Position numbers and translations under genes: made by a program
Assembly (NCBI GenBank): GCA_028281925.1
Contig: JANQIX010000006.1
Span: forward strand, 124,001-188,000
DNA: 64,000 bases
Direction of reading: 5' to 3'
Source: Alphaproteobacteria bacterium
Lineage (GTDB): Bacteria > Pseudomonadota > Alphaproteobacteria > DSM-16000 > Inquilinaceae
The notes under the pieces: model-generated
What the model was told of the DNA's origin: nothing
What the model saw: only the letters and a program-made list of their open reading frames with translations
Database searches by the model: none
Shown: positions 1 through 8,739 of the stretch, in pieces
How the letters are laid out: each line of letters starts with the position of its first letter
Position numbering within the stretch: position 1 is the first letter of the stretch

Positions 1-2
1 TC

Positions 3-335
3 GTGCTGCTGCGCGAACAGGCTGCTGTGTCTGAGCAGGTCCGCAACTCCTATCGTGAGCAGTTCAATATCGGCCAGCGGACCCTGCTGGACTTGTTGGA
101 CGCGGAGAATGCGCTGTTCAACACGCGGCTCGGTGTGACGACGACGGAGTTCTCGGTGCTGTTCGCGCGGTATCAGATCGTCGCCGCCACCGGGCAGCTG
201 CTAAACACGCTCGGGGTAGCGCCGCATCCGGCCTCGTCCGCCATCGCCCGCGGCGATGCCGGCGTTCCGCCAACGCCGGATTCCGAGACGATGGATCGCA
301 GCGACACGCGCACGTCGCCGTCACTCAGCCGGTAG
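3..335 (+). CDS. TolC-family outer membrane channel, C-terminal end (partial)
   Basis: This is the last 110 residues of a gene that begins before the window. The segment around residues 15-45 (NSYREQFNIGQRTLLDLLDA) matches the second conserved helical repeat of TolC-type outer membrane factors, where the periplasmic alpha-barrel meets the outer membrane beta-barrel. TolC proteins form the outer membrane exit duct for type I secretion. The next genes encode the inner-membrane ABC exporter and the membrane-fusion adaptor, so this is most likely the third component of that exporter. The last 35 residues are Pro/Ser/Thr-rich and unconserved-looking, as is usual for TolC tails. Family assignment is good; the upstream part is not visible. 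Confidence 0.85.
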   Translation: MLLREQAAVSEQVRNSYREQFNIGQRTLLDLLDAENALFNTRLGVTTTEFSVLFARYQIVAATGQLLNTLGVAPHPASSAIARGDAGVPPTPDSETMDRSDTRTSPSLSR

Positions 336-395
336 GGATCGCCCGTAATCCCACCGATGTTACTGCTACATTAACTCTTGTGACTTTACTCTCCA

Positions 396-429
396 GGGCG
401 CCGGTCCCAGTTCGCTGGGTCCGGCGCCC
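396..429 (+). terminator. Hairpin terminator after the TolC gene
   Basis: A 15-bp stem with one mismatch closes on a TTCG tetraloop (stem 396-410 and 415-429), followed by a short T-containing tract (gttctgttgg). It lies between the TolC stop and the exporter start, so it probably ends or attenuates transcription there. Confidence 0.7.
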
Positions 430-516
430 GTTCTGTTGGCCAAGATGGGGCTTAACGGTCGCAGCACTGTGCACGCCCCTGGCCCCGAGAGGCTGACAAC
501 GCTTAGGATTAGGTGA

Positions 517-2814
517 ATGCTGGATCAGGCTGGGCAAGAAGTGCAGCAGCAAGTTCTTCCCGAAGACGACCCCGCGGTCGAGACCAAGGGGTGGGAGCTG
601 GAGCCGGGCGACAGCGCCTCGGACCGGTTCGATCCGTTGCTCAGCTGTCTCATTGTCGTCACCAAGCATTATACGCGCGCCGTGTCACCGGCCGCGCTGG
701 TCGCCGGTCTGCCTCTGGTCGAAGGGCTGGTCACGCCGACGCTGTTCATCCGCGCGGCGGCGCGCGCCGGGCTGACCGCCCGCCTCGTCAAGCGCCCGCT
801 GGAGGCGATCGGCAATCTTGTGCTGCCGGCCGTGCTGTTGCTGAAGGACAGGCGTGCCTGTGTGCTGCTGAGCCGTGACGGCGACCATGTCCAGATCGTC
901 ATCCCCGAGGCCGGAGAAGGCATCGCCCGCACGACGATTTCAGAACTCGCCGAGGATTATGACGGTTTCGCCCTGTTCGTCCGGCCGGAATACCAGTTCG
1001 ACGGCCGCGCGGACGAGGATCAGGCCCCCCGCGGCAAGCACTGGTTCTGGGGCACGGTCTCCAGGTTCTGGCCAACCTACATTGAGATCATCGTCGCGGC
1101 GGCCGTGATCAACTGCCTGGCGCTCGCGTCACCGCTGTTTGTCATGAACGTGTACGACCGCGTTGTTCCCAATCAGGCGATTTCGACCCTGTGGGTACTG
1201 GCACTCGGCGTGGGCATGGCGTTCTTCTTCGACTTCCTGCTGAAATGCCTGCGGGGTGCCCTCATCGACAACGCCGGCAAGCGGGCCGACGTGCTGCTGG
1301 CGAGCCGCCTGTTCGAACAGGTGCTCAACATCCAGATGCAGGCGCGCCCTCCCACCACCGGAGCGTTCGCCAACCAGCTCCGCGAATTCGAATCAGTTCG
1401 AGACTTCTTTACCTCCTCGACGCTGGCGACCCTCACCGATCTCTTGTTCGTCGGTCTGTTCGTGTTCGTCATCTACCTGATCGCGGGACCGCTGGCCTAT
1501 GTCCCCATGGCCGCGGTGCCGATCGTCATCATTATCGGCATCCTGATCCAGTTCCCGCTCAACAACGCCGTCAAGCAGACGCACCACGAGGCGGCTCAGA
1601 AGCACGCCATCCTTGTCGAAACCGTCAGCTCGCTGGACACGATCAAGAGCCTGGGGGCCGAGGCGAAGATGCAGCGCGCTTGGGAGCGCTTCGTTGGCCT
1701 GACCGCGCGCACCAGCCAGAAGTCGCGGTTCTACTCATCGCTGGGCATCAACCTCTCAGGCTTCGCACAACAGTCCGTCTCCGTCATTACGGTCGTGGCC
1801 GGCGTCTACCTGATCGCCGAAGGTGAGATGAGCATGGGCGGCCTGATCGCCGCGACCATTCTCAGCGGACGCGCCGTGGCGCCGCTGTCGGGCGTTGCGA
1901 ACACGCTGTCGCGGTTCCACCAGTCCCGCGTCGCGTTGAAGAGCTTGAACGAGCTGATGAAGCAGCCGGTGGAGCGGCCGGCCGACCATCAGTTCATCAG
2001 CCGCCCGATCACTGAGGGGCGGATCGAGTTCCGCAATGTCAGCTTCGCCTATCCGGGCGGAGCGGAACCGGCGCTGAAGAATGTCAGTTTCACGATCAAC
2101 AGTGGCGAGCGCATCGGCATCATCGGCAAGATCGGTTCCGGCAAGACGACGATCGGCCGGCTTCTGATCGGCCTCTACGCGCCAAGCGACGGATCTGTGC
2201 TGATCGACGGCGTCGATCTTCGCCAGTATCACCCCACGGATATCCGCCGCGGTGTCGGATCGGTCATGCAGGACGTGGCACTGTTCTTCGGCTCCGTGCG
2301 CGACAACATCGCCATCAGCTATCCCTACGCCGACGACGCGATGGTGCTGCACGCCTCCCGCATGGCCGGCGTGGACGATTTCGTCGGCACCAATCCGCAG
2401 GGCTACAGCCTGCAGGTCGGCGAACGCGGACAGAACCTGTCCGGCGGCCAACGCCAGGCGATCGGCCTTGCCCGGGCACTCTTGCTGGATCCGCCGATCC
2501 TGATGCTCGACGAGCCGACCAGCGCCATGGATACGGCCTCTGAGATGGCCCTAATCCGGCGCTTGAGGGAGGTCAGCGAAGGCGGGCGCACCCTGATCGT
2601 GACGACCCATCGCGCAACCTTGCTGAAGCTGGTCGACCGCATTCTGGTTCTGGACAAGGGCCGGCTGTTGATGGACGGGCCGCGCGACGAGGTCATCCGT
2701 GCGCTGCAGAAGGGCGGCGGCACACAGTCCGCAAGCAACGCCCAGCAACCGGCTGAGCAGACGGCACAGGCCGGCCAAGAGGACACAACCGTCAAGCGGA
2801 TCCAGGTCGGATGA
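517..2814 (+). CDS. Type I secretion ABC transporter (permease-ATPase), LapB-like
   Basis: A 765-aa inner-membrane exporter. An N-terminal C39-peptidase-like domain (about residues 35-160) lacks the catalytic Cys; such domains bind unfolded RTX-type substrate rather than cleave it. A six-helix ABC membrane domain follows (about 185-470). The nucleotide-binding domain has Walker A GKIGSGKTT near residue 537, signature LSGGQ near 641 and Walker B LMLDEP near 662. This is the architecture of HlyB/LapB exporters. The next gene, the HlyD-like adaptor, starts inside its stop codon (ATGA), showing translational coupling. With LapG-like and signalling genes downstream it most likely secretes a large surface adhesin, which is not encoded in the window. 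The C-terminal 35 residues are Gln/Ala-rich and probably unstructured. Confidence 0.9.
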   Translation: MLDQAGQEVQQQVLPEDDPAVETKGWELEPGDSASDRFDPLLSCLIVVTKHYTRAVSPAALVAGLPLVEGLVTPTLFIRAAARAGLTARLVKRPLEAIGNLVLPAVLLLKDRRACVLLSRDGDHVQIVIPEAGEGIARTTISELAEDYDGFALFVRPEYQFDGRADEDQAPRGKHWFWGTVSRFWPTYIEIIVAAAVINCLALASPLFVMNVYDRVVPNQAISTLWVLALGVGMAFFFDFLLKCLRGALIDNAGKRADVLLASRLFEQVLNIQMQARPPTTGAFANQLREFESVRDFFTSSTLATLTDLLFVGLFVFVIYLIAGPLAYVPMAAVPIVIIIGILIQFPLNNAVKQTHHEAAQKHAILVETVSSLDTIKSLGAEAKMQRAWERFVGLTARTSQKSRFYSSLGINLSGFAQQSVSVITVVAGVYLIAEGEMSMGGLIAATILSGRAVAPLSGVANTLSRFHQSRVALKSLNELMKQPVERPADHQFISRPITEGRIEFRNVSFAYPGGAEPALKNVSFTINSGERIGIIGKIGSGKTTIGRLLIGLYAPSDGSVLIDGVDLRQYHPTDIRRGVGSVMQDVALFFGSVRDNIAISYPYADDAMVLHASRMAGVDDFVGTNPQGYSLQVGERGQNLSGGQRQAIGLARALLLDPPILMLDEPTSAMDTASEMALIRRLREVSEGGRTLIVTTHRATLLKLVDRILVLDKGRLLMDGPRDEVIRALQKGGGTQSASNAQQPAEQTAQAGQEDTTVKRIQVG

Positions 2815-4136
2815 GCAGAAGCTGGCACTGGGAAGATCTCGATTTCTCGTCCGAAGTGGCCGCGGCAGCCCGCCGTGGCCCCAGCCCGGCGACACGCCTT
2901 TTCGTCCTGATCATCGCCGTTGTGTTCATCGGCGCCATCTTCTGGGCAGACAGGGCGGTGCTGGACGAAGTGACCCGCGGCGACGGCCGCGTGATCCCGT
3001 CAAGCCAGCTTCAGGTCGTGCAGTCCCTTGAGGGTGGCATCGTTGAGGCTCTGCTGATCGGCGAAGGCGATCTGGTGGACGCGGGGCAGGTCCTGCTGCG
3101 CATCGACGATACCTCCGTCGCCTCCTCTCTCGGAGAGCTGGCCGTCCAGCGCCGGCATCTGGATGCCGTCATCGCGCGCCTCAGCGCGGAAGCGCAGGGC
3201 GAACAGAGCTTCACGGTGCCGGAAGGCGCAGAAGGCATCAGTGCTGAGGTCCTCGAGCAGGAGCGCGAACTGTTCGAGGCACGCCAGAATGAATTGATCA
3301 ACGAGCTCAGCATTCTGCAGCAGCAAGTGGAACAGCGGCAGCGCGAGCTGGAAGAGCTGCAGCTTCAAGAGGAATCGCTGACCAGCAGCCTGTCGCTGGC
3401 AAACCGGGAACTTGGCGTCTACCTCTCCTTGGGCGCCCTCGTCTCACAGGTCGAGGTGCTGCAGGTGCGGCAAGAGGTCACCGATCTGGAAGGCCGGCTG
3501 GGGCAAACGCGGGTCGCCATTCCACGAGCGGAGTCAGCCATCGAAGAGGCTTTGGAGCGCATCGAAGATGCGCGTCTGTCCTTCCAGTCCGAAGCCAGGG
3601 CCGAACTCAACCAGCGCCGCGCCGATCTGAGGGTGATCGAGGAATCCCTGCGCGCAGCCGAAGACCGGGTGACCCGCACCGATGTCCGCTCTCCGGTGAA
3701 CGGCATCGTCAACAGCGTCCATGTCACCACAATCGGCGGTGTCGTCCAGCCGGGCCAGCCGCTGGTCGAGATCGTTCCGATCGAAGACTCCCTTCTGGTG
3801 GAAGCCCGCATCCGCCCCAGCGACGTTGCCTTCCTGCGCCCCGATCAGGAAGCCACGGTGAAGATCACGGCCTATGATTTCGCGATCTACGGCGGGCTGG
3901 AAGGCGAGATTGAGCGCATCAGCGCCGACACCATCCAGGACGAGACGACCGGAGAAAGCTTCTACCGGGTGATCGTGCGCACCGAGCGCAACTCCCTCGG
4001 CTCGGAAGACAACCCGCTGCCGATCATCCCCGGCATGGTCGCATCGGTCGATATTCTGACGGGCGAGAAGACGGTTCTCGAATACCTGCTGAAGCCCATC
4101 ATCCGCGCCCAGACCGAAGCTCTGCGAGAGCGCTGA
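2811..4136 (+). CDS. HlyD-family periplasmic adaptor of type I secretion, LapC-like
   Basis: A 441-aa membrane-fusion protein linking the ABC exporter to the TolC channel. It has a short cytoplasmic N-terminus, one membrane helix (about residues 28-46), a lipoyl/barrel half-motif (QLQVVQSLEGGIVEALLIGEG), a long Glu/Gln/Leu-rich coiled coil (about 110-290), the second lipoyl half (TRTDVRSPVNGIVNSVHVTT) and a C-terminal beta-barrel ending in the family motif IIPGMVASVDILTGEKTVLEYLLKP (quoted by its ends: IIPGM and YLLKP). Length and order fit the HlyD/LapC/PrtE family. The start overlaps the exporter stop by 4 bp. Confidence 0.9.
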   Translation: MSRSWHWEDLDFSSEVAAAARRGPSPATRLFVLIIAVVFIGAIFWADRAVLDEVTRGDGRVIPSSQLQVVQSLEGGIVEALLIGEGDLVDAGQVLLRIDDTSVASSLGELAVQRRHLDAVIARLSAEAQGEQSFTVPEGAEGISAEVLEQERELFEARQNELINELSILQQQVEQRQRELEELQLQEESLTSSLSLANRELGVYLSLGALVSQVEVLQVRQEVTDLEGRLGQTRVAIPRAESAIEEALERIEDARLSFQSEARAELNQRRADLRVIEESLRAAEDRVTRTDVRSPVNGIVNSVHVTTIGGVVQPGQPLVEIVPIEDSLLVEARIRPSDVAFLRPDQEATVKITAYDFAIYGGLEGEIERISADTIQDETTGESFYRVIVRTERNSLGSEDNPLPIIPGMVASVDILTGEKTVLEYLLKPIIRAQTEALRER

Positions 4137-4150
4137 GGGCCGGCGGTGGC

Positions 4151-4828
4151 ATGGCAGCGGTCGGCACTTTAGGACGTCGACCCTGGTTCCTGCGCGCATG
4201 GCTCGCCGCTTGCATCGCCGTGGTTCTGATGACGGCGGCCGAGAAACCAGCCCACGCCGACGGCCTGTTCGGATCGATCGAATTCCACTCCAGCAATCTC
4301 GCCGCCATTCCCCAATGGACTTCGGTGATCGACCGCATCCGGCGCGAGCAAGCGGCATTCGACGCCTGCGACGCTGCGGCATCCGCCTGCCCGAGCCAGC
4401 GCGTGCGCCAATGGCGCCAAGGCATTGAGGCGGCGCGCAGCTACAGTCCGGAACAGCAGCTACAGTACGTCAATGACTTCGCCAACAGCATCGTTCCCTA
4501 CATCACCGATACCGACAACTACGGCATCAGCGATTACTGGGCCACGCCGCTGGAATTCATGCGCCGGTCCGGCGATTGTGAAGACTATGCGATTATCAAG
4601 TTCGTCAGTCTGCTGGAACTGGGGTTTACGAACGACCAGATGCGCATTGCCGTGGTCATGGACTCGGTCCGGAACATCGCCCACGCCGTTCTGGCCGTAG
4701 AGCTGAACGGCCGGACTTACATCCTGGACAGCCTGTTCGACGCCGTGCTCGATCAGAACCGCGTCGTCCAGTATGTGCCGCAGTATTCCGTCAACCTCGA
4801 TACTCGATGGGCTCACATTGTCCGCTGA
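4151..4828 (+). CDS. LapG-like periplasmic cysteine protease (transglutaminase-like, BTLCP)
   Basis: A 225-aa protein with an N-terminal hydrophobic segment (about residues 13-32) that should send it to the periplasm. The BTLCP/DUF920 catalytic triad is visible: Cys143 in RRSGDCEDYAI, His178 in NIAHAVL and Asp193 in YILDSL. Members of this family, typified by Pseudomonas LapG, cut the N-terminal retention region of a surface adhesin and so release cells from a biofilm; LapD sequesters the protease when cyclic di-GMP is high. It lies 14 bp after the adaptor gene and just before the degenerate HD-GYP gene, which supports an adhesin-release role. The target is not in the window. Confidence 0.87.
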   Translation: MAAVGTLGRRPWFLRAWLAACIAVVLMTAAEKPAHADGLFGSIEFHSSNLAAIPQWTSVIDRIRREQAAFDACDAAASACPSQRVRQWRQGIEAARSYSPEQQLQYVNDFANSIVPYITDTDNYGISDYWATPLEFMRRSGDCEDYAIIKFVSLLELGFTNDQMRIAVVMDSVRNIAHAVLAVELNGRTYILDSLFDAVLDQNRVVQYVPQYSVNLDTRWAHIVR

Positions 4829-4855
4829 GGCCCCAATGATACGGATGGCACCGCC

Positions 4856-6907
4856 ATGACGACCGATCTTCCCGACGTAAGTCAGCTGCTCGAGTCAGAA
4901 ACGCTGCCGCGCCAGACTGTGGCCAGACGGCGGATGCTGCTGTGGATGGCCGTCGGCGTCGGTGTCGTCATGCTGGTCGCGGCAGCCGTCGGCAGCCTGA
5001 TGTTGAGCGACCGCCAGCAGGACCTGACCGAGAGCCTGGAACGGCGCCTCACCCTTTTGGCATCGAACCGTGTAGAAGTCATAGAGACCCGGCTCAATGC
5101 CTTGGCACAGATGCCGTCGCATCTGGTGGCAAGCGATTCCTTCCGCCTCTTCGCCACCGAGGTCGACCTTATCGCGTCGGAAGACCCCCTCGCCGCGCAA
5201 CTTGCCGAGATGGGGCGTTACATGGCGGAAGCGCTTTCGGAACTGGTTCGTCAGAACGGGTTGGTGTCCGCCTACATGATCGGGCGCGACGGTCTCACCC
5301 TGCTTGCCAGCGGCGCCGCCCCGGAACTGACCGATGAACAGCGCGAACGTGCGATCCCCATCTTCGAGACTTCGGAGATCCTGTTCTCCCCAATTCGCCA
5401 GCGGGACGGCGAGTTGGAGATAGACATCTACCGCCCGGTCCTGGCGGTGCAAACACTGGAGCCGGAGGCCACCCCTCCGACTATCGGCGTGTTCATGATG
5501 ACGGTTCCGATTACCGGGCTGGTGACCGATTTCGTGAGCCCGCGCCCGCTGTCGGAACCGGGCGAAGCCACATATCTGGTCCTGGTCTCCGGCGCGCAAG
5601 CCGTCGCAGCCGCGCATGAGGCGCCGGCGGAACTGGTTCCGGTCGATGACACCGGGATTGCGTGGCCGCTCGCCTTTGCAGAGCGCAGCAGCGCGGTTTC
5701 AGACCGCCGCGTCTTCTCGGTGTCGCAACAGGTGGCGGCGGCCGGTTGGCACGTGGTGCAGGAAATCGACTTCCACACGGCAACGGGCGTCCTGGAACGC
5801 GTGCGCATCGTCTTGATCGTCGTCACGCTGATGGCCGCGCTGGTCATTGCCGCCACGATGATCGCCGTTTGGTTCAATCAGTCGAGCCACTACAACCGGG
5901 CGCTGGCACGGCAGTTCCGCGATCTCGCCAGCCGTATCGACGCGCAGCACCGTCTCCTGGACGGCATCAACGGCGCCATCCGCGAGTACATCGGGCTGAA
6001 ACGGCTGGACGGCACGTACAGCTACGTCAACCCGGCCTTTGCCGAAGCCGTAGGTCGGCCGACCGAGCAGATCGTCGGCCAAACGGACGAGGCCGTGTTC
6101 GGCCACGGACAGGCCCAGACCCTGGCGCAGACGGACCGCCAGGCCATCGACACCGGCAGCGCCATCAACGCGGAAGAGCAGCTCTATCTGGGCGGCATGA
6201 AGCGCTATCTCGCCATTTCCAAGGTGCCGCTCATGCGCGTCGAAGGCGAGGTGGACGGGGTTGTCAGCGTCGCCCGCGATGTGACCGAACTGGTGGAAGA
6301 ACGGCGCCGGCGCGAGGCGGCTTTGCGCCACACGATCGACGCCCTGATCCGCACCATCGAACTCAGCGACCCCTACCTCGCCGGCCACTCAAAGCTGGTC
6401 AACCGCCTGAGTGGGCTGATAGCCCGCCGTCTCGGACTGTCGCCGGAAGAAACTGCCACGCTGGAGACGGCGGCCAACCTCGCCCAGATCGGCAAGCTGT
6501 TCGTGCCGCGGGAGATCCTGAACAAACCGGGTCGCCTCGACCCGGACGAGATGAAGATCATGGAGCAGCATATTGAGCATGCCGCGACGGTTCTGAAGGA
6601 CATCGATTTCGGACTGCCGGTGCGCGAGACCATCTACCAGATGTACGAGCGTCTCGACGGCAGCGGCTATCCGCGCAAGCTCTCCGGCGAACAGATCCCG
6701 GTCACCGCTCGCGTGCTGGGGCTGGCCGACGTCTATTGTGCGCGTATCCGTCCACGGTCGTACCGTGCCGGCCTGTCGCCGGACGAAGCGCTTTCGGTCA
6801 TCCGCCAGTACACCACGGGCAAGTTCGGTGAGCCTCTGATGGCAGCACTCGACGAGATGCTGCATACGGCCGAGGGCGAGAAGCTGGTGGCGACCGCGCA
6901 AGCGTAA
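4856..6907 (+). CDS. Membrane PAS/HD-GYP protein with degenerate catalytic site; possible LapD substitute
   Basis: 683 aa. Two membrane helices (about 27-49 and 316-340) enclose a 265-residue periplasmic sensor domain, followed by a PAS domain (about 365-475) and an HD-GYP domain (about 488-670). HD-GYP domains normally hydrolyse cyclic di-GMP. The GYP loop (DGSGYP, 611-616) and the first His (GHS, about 510) are present, but the defining HD pair is Ala-Gln (NLAQIGK, 543-544), the usual HHE before the GYP loop reads MYE (606-608), and the usual FDA reads YCA. Most metal ligands are therefore missing and hydrolysis is unlikely. Directly after lapG, a natural inference is that it binds cyclic di-GMP inside and controls the protease through the periplasmic domain, as LapD does with degenerate GGDEF/EAL domains. 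Confidence 0.82.
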   Translation: MTTDLPDVSQLLESETLPRQTVARRRMLLWMAVGVGVVMLVAAAVGSLMLSDRQQDLTESLERRLTLLASNRVEVIETRLNALAQMPSHLVASDSFRLFATEVDLIASEDPLAAQLAEMGRYMAEALSELVRQNGLVSAYMIGRDGLTLLASGAAPELTDEQRERAIPIFETSEILFSPIRQRDGELEIDIYRPVLAVQTLEPEATPPTIGVFMMTVPITGLVTDFVSPRPLSEPGEATYLVLVSGAQAVAAAHEAPAELVPVDDTGIAWPLAFAERSSAVSDRRVFSVSQQVAAAGWHVVQEIDFHTATGVLERVRIVLIVVTLMAALVIAATMIAVWFNQSSHYNRALARQFRDLASRIDAQHRLLDGINGAIREYIGLKRLDGTYSYVNPAFAEAVGRPTEQIVGQTDEAVFGHGQAQTLAQTDRQAIDTGSAINAEEQLYLGGMKRYLAISKVPLMRVEGEVDGVVSVARDVTELVEERRRREAALRHTIDALIRTIELSDPYLAGHSKLVNRLSGLIARRLGLSPEETATLETAANLAQIGKLFVPREILNKPGRLDPDEMKIMEQHIEHAATVLKDIDFGLPVRETIYQMYERLDGSGYPRKLSGEQIPVTARVLGLADVYCARIRPRSYRAGLSPDEALSVIRQYTTGKFGEPLMAALDEMLHTAEGEKLVATAQA

Positions 6908-6962
6908 TCGGCCGGCTAACCGCTGACAGTACACGGGGCCGATCTCCCCGAAGCCGGCCGAT
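6907..6962 (+). terminator. Inverted repeat closing the secretion operon
   Basis: A perfect 11-bp inverted repeat (6907-6917 with 6952-6962) encloses a smaller 5-bp GC hairpin (cgggg...ccccg). It starts at the last bases of the HD-GYP gene. There is no T-run, so it may act as a Rho-type or mRNA-stabilising end rather than an intrinsic terminator. Confidence 0.45.
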
Positions 6963-7096
6963 CTTGGTGGTCTGACGCAGATCAATAGTGACCGGGCTTG
7001 AGCCCAGGCACCGGCTGGCCCCTTGCGGGGCCCGGGCCGTTACGGCATCGTGCGGCTGCCCGTGCACCCGGGCCTGGATCCCAGGGGACCGTTTCC

Positions 7097-8278
7097 ATGA
7101 AAGTTGCGATACCGAAGGAGCGCCGGCCGGGTGAGACCCGTGTGGCAGCCTCGCCGGATACCGTGAAGCGATTTGTCGGCCTTGGACTGGAGGTCGTCAT
7201 AGAAAGCGGCGCCGGTCTGGCCTCCGACATCCTTGACGACTCTTTTGCCGCCGTCGGCGCCACGATCGCGCCCGATGAGGCTTCGGCCTTGGCCGATGCC
7301 GACATCGTCTTGAAGGTGCAGCGCCCTTTGCTGCCCGGCGAGCAAGGCGTCAAAGATGGCGAGGACGAGCTTCGCCTCATGAAGAAGGGCGCGGTCTTGG
7401 CCGCGATCCTGAACCCCTACGACACGAAGGACCTGCTCCCGCGCTACGCTGAAGCCGGCGTCGACGCCTTTGCGATGGAGCTCATGCCCCGCATAACGCG
7501 GGCTCAGGTCATGGACGTCCTTTCCAGCCAGTCCAACCTGTCGGGCTACAAGGCAGTGCTGGACGCGGCTTACGAATTTGGCCGGTCTTTCCCGATGATG
7601 ATGACGGCGGCGGGCACTGTTCCTGCGGCGCGCTGTCTCGTTATGGGCGCCGGCGTCGCGGGACTGCAGGCAATCGCCACGGCGCGCCGCCTGGGGGCCA
7701 TCGTTTCGGCCACCGACGTCCGTCCGGCGGCGAAGGAGGAGGTCCAGAGCCTGGGCGCCACCTTCGTGGCGGTGGAGGACGAGGAATTCGAGCAGGCGCA
7801 GACCGCCGGCGGCTACGCCAAAGAGATGAGCGATGCCTACAAGGCAAAGCAGGCCGAGCTGCTCGCCGAAACGCTGAAGAAGCAGGACATCGTGATCTGC
7901 ACGGCTCTGATCCCCGGTCGGCCTGCGCCGACGCTGATCAGCGAAGACATGGTCAAGACCATGAAGCCGGGTTCGGTCATCATCGATCTGGCGGTTGAGC
8001 GCGGCGGCAATTGCCCGCTGTCGAAGCCGGGCAAGGTCGTCGAGAAGCACGGCGTCAAGATCGTCGGGCATCTCAACGTCCCCGGCCGTCTGCCGGCGGC
8101 CTCATCGCTACTCTACGCGAAGAACCTCTTCTCCTTCATCTCGCCGTTCGTCGACAAAGAGAGCGGCACGCTGAAGATCGATTGGGAAGACGAGGTCATC
8201 ACCGGTACGGCGCTGACGCATGACGGCAAGGTCGTGCACCCGCAGTTCGTCGAAGCGCCGGCTGAGGCCGCCACCTAA
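7097..8278 (+). CDS. pntAA: NAD(P) transhydrogenase subunit alpha part 1 (domain I)
   Basis: A 393-aa soluble NAD(H)-binding subunit of proton-translocating transhydrogenase, which moves hydride between NADH and NADP+ coupled to proton flow. It opens with the alanine dehydrogenase/PntA signature ([17 protein letters not shown]), has the nucleotide-facing PRITRAQ...SSQSNL loop (about 131-157) and a Rossmann GAGVAG (184-189). The size matches the detached alpha-1 subunit of Rhodospirillum-type three-gene systems. An in-frame upstream extension exists, but ATG 7097 gives the family start. It is followed at 23 and 21 bp gaps by pntAB and pntB, so the three form one operon. Confidence 0.95.
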   Translation: MKVAIPKERRPGETRVAASPDTVKRFVGLGLEVVIESGAGLASDILDDSFAAVGATIAPDEASALADADIVLKVQRPLLPGEQGVKDGEDELRLMKKGAVLAAILNPYDTKDLLPRYAEAGVDAFAMELMPRITRAQVMDVLSSQSNLSGYKAVLDAAYEFGRSFPMMMTAAGTVPAARCLVMGAGVAGLQAIATARRLGAIVSATDVRPAAKEEVQSLGATFVAVEDEEFEQAQTAGGYAKEMSDAYKAKQAELLAETLKKQDIVICTALIPGRPAPTLISEDMVKTMKPGSVIIDLAVERGGNCPLSKPGKVVEKHGVKIVGHLNVPGRLPAASSLLYAKNLFSFISPFVDKESGTLKIDWEDEVITGTALTHDGKVVHPQFVEAPAEAAT

Positions 8279-8301
8279 CCCGTAAGGAGACGGCACGCGT
8301 C

Positions 8302-8718
8302 ATGGAACCCAACGCTGCCACTGAGGCTCAAACCCTACTGGAGCAGGCGCAAGGGGCGATTACCCGGTTGGCTGAGCTGGCACAGGAAGGTGCCAACGCT
8401 GCAGCCGCGGTAGCCGCCGAAACCGCGCATAGCACCGACTACACGCTGCTCGCGCTGACGGTGTTCGTGCTGGCTGTCTTCGTCGGCTACTACGTGGTCT
8501 GGAACGTCACACCGGCACTGCACTCGCCGCTGATGAGCGTCACCAACGCGATCTCCTCCGTGATCATCGTCGGCGCCTTGATCGCCGCCGGTCCGGCGGA
8601 CTTCAACTTCAGCAGCTTCATGGGCTTCCTGGCCGTGGTGCTGGCGTCGGTCAACATCTTCGGTGGGTTCATCGTCACCCAACGAATGCTCCAGATGTAC
8701 AAGAAGAAGAAGCGCTAG
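8302..8718 (+). CDS. pntAB: NAD(P) transhydrogenase subunit alpha part 2 (membrane domain IIa)
   Basis: 138 aa. After a 45-residue Ala/Glu/Thr-rich amphipathic N-terminus come three hydrophobic helices (about 49-70, 78-98 and 104-126) and a Lys-rich cytoplasmic end (KKKKR). Three helices and this length fit PntAB, which forms the proton channel with the membrane part of PntB. An AGGAG-like ribosome site (gtaaggagacgg) precedes the ATG. Confidence 0.93.
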   Translation: MEPNAATEAQTLLEQAQGAITRLAELAQEGANAAAAVAAETAHSTDYTLLALTVFVLAVFVGYYVVWNVTPALHSPLMSVTNAISSVIIVGALIAAGPADFNFSSFMGFLAVVLASVNIFGGFIVTQRMLQMYKKKKR

Positions 8719-8739
8719 GGCGCTAGGGGACCGAAAACC

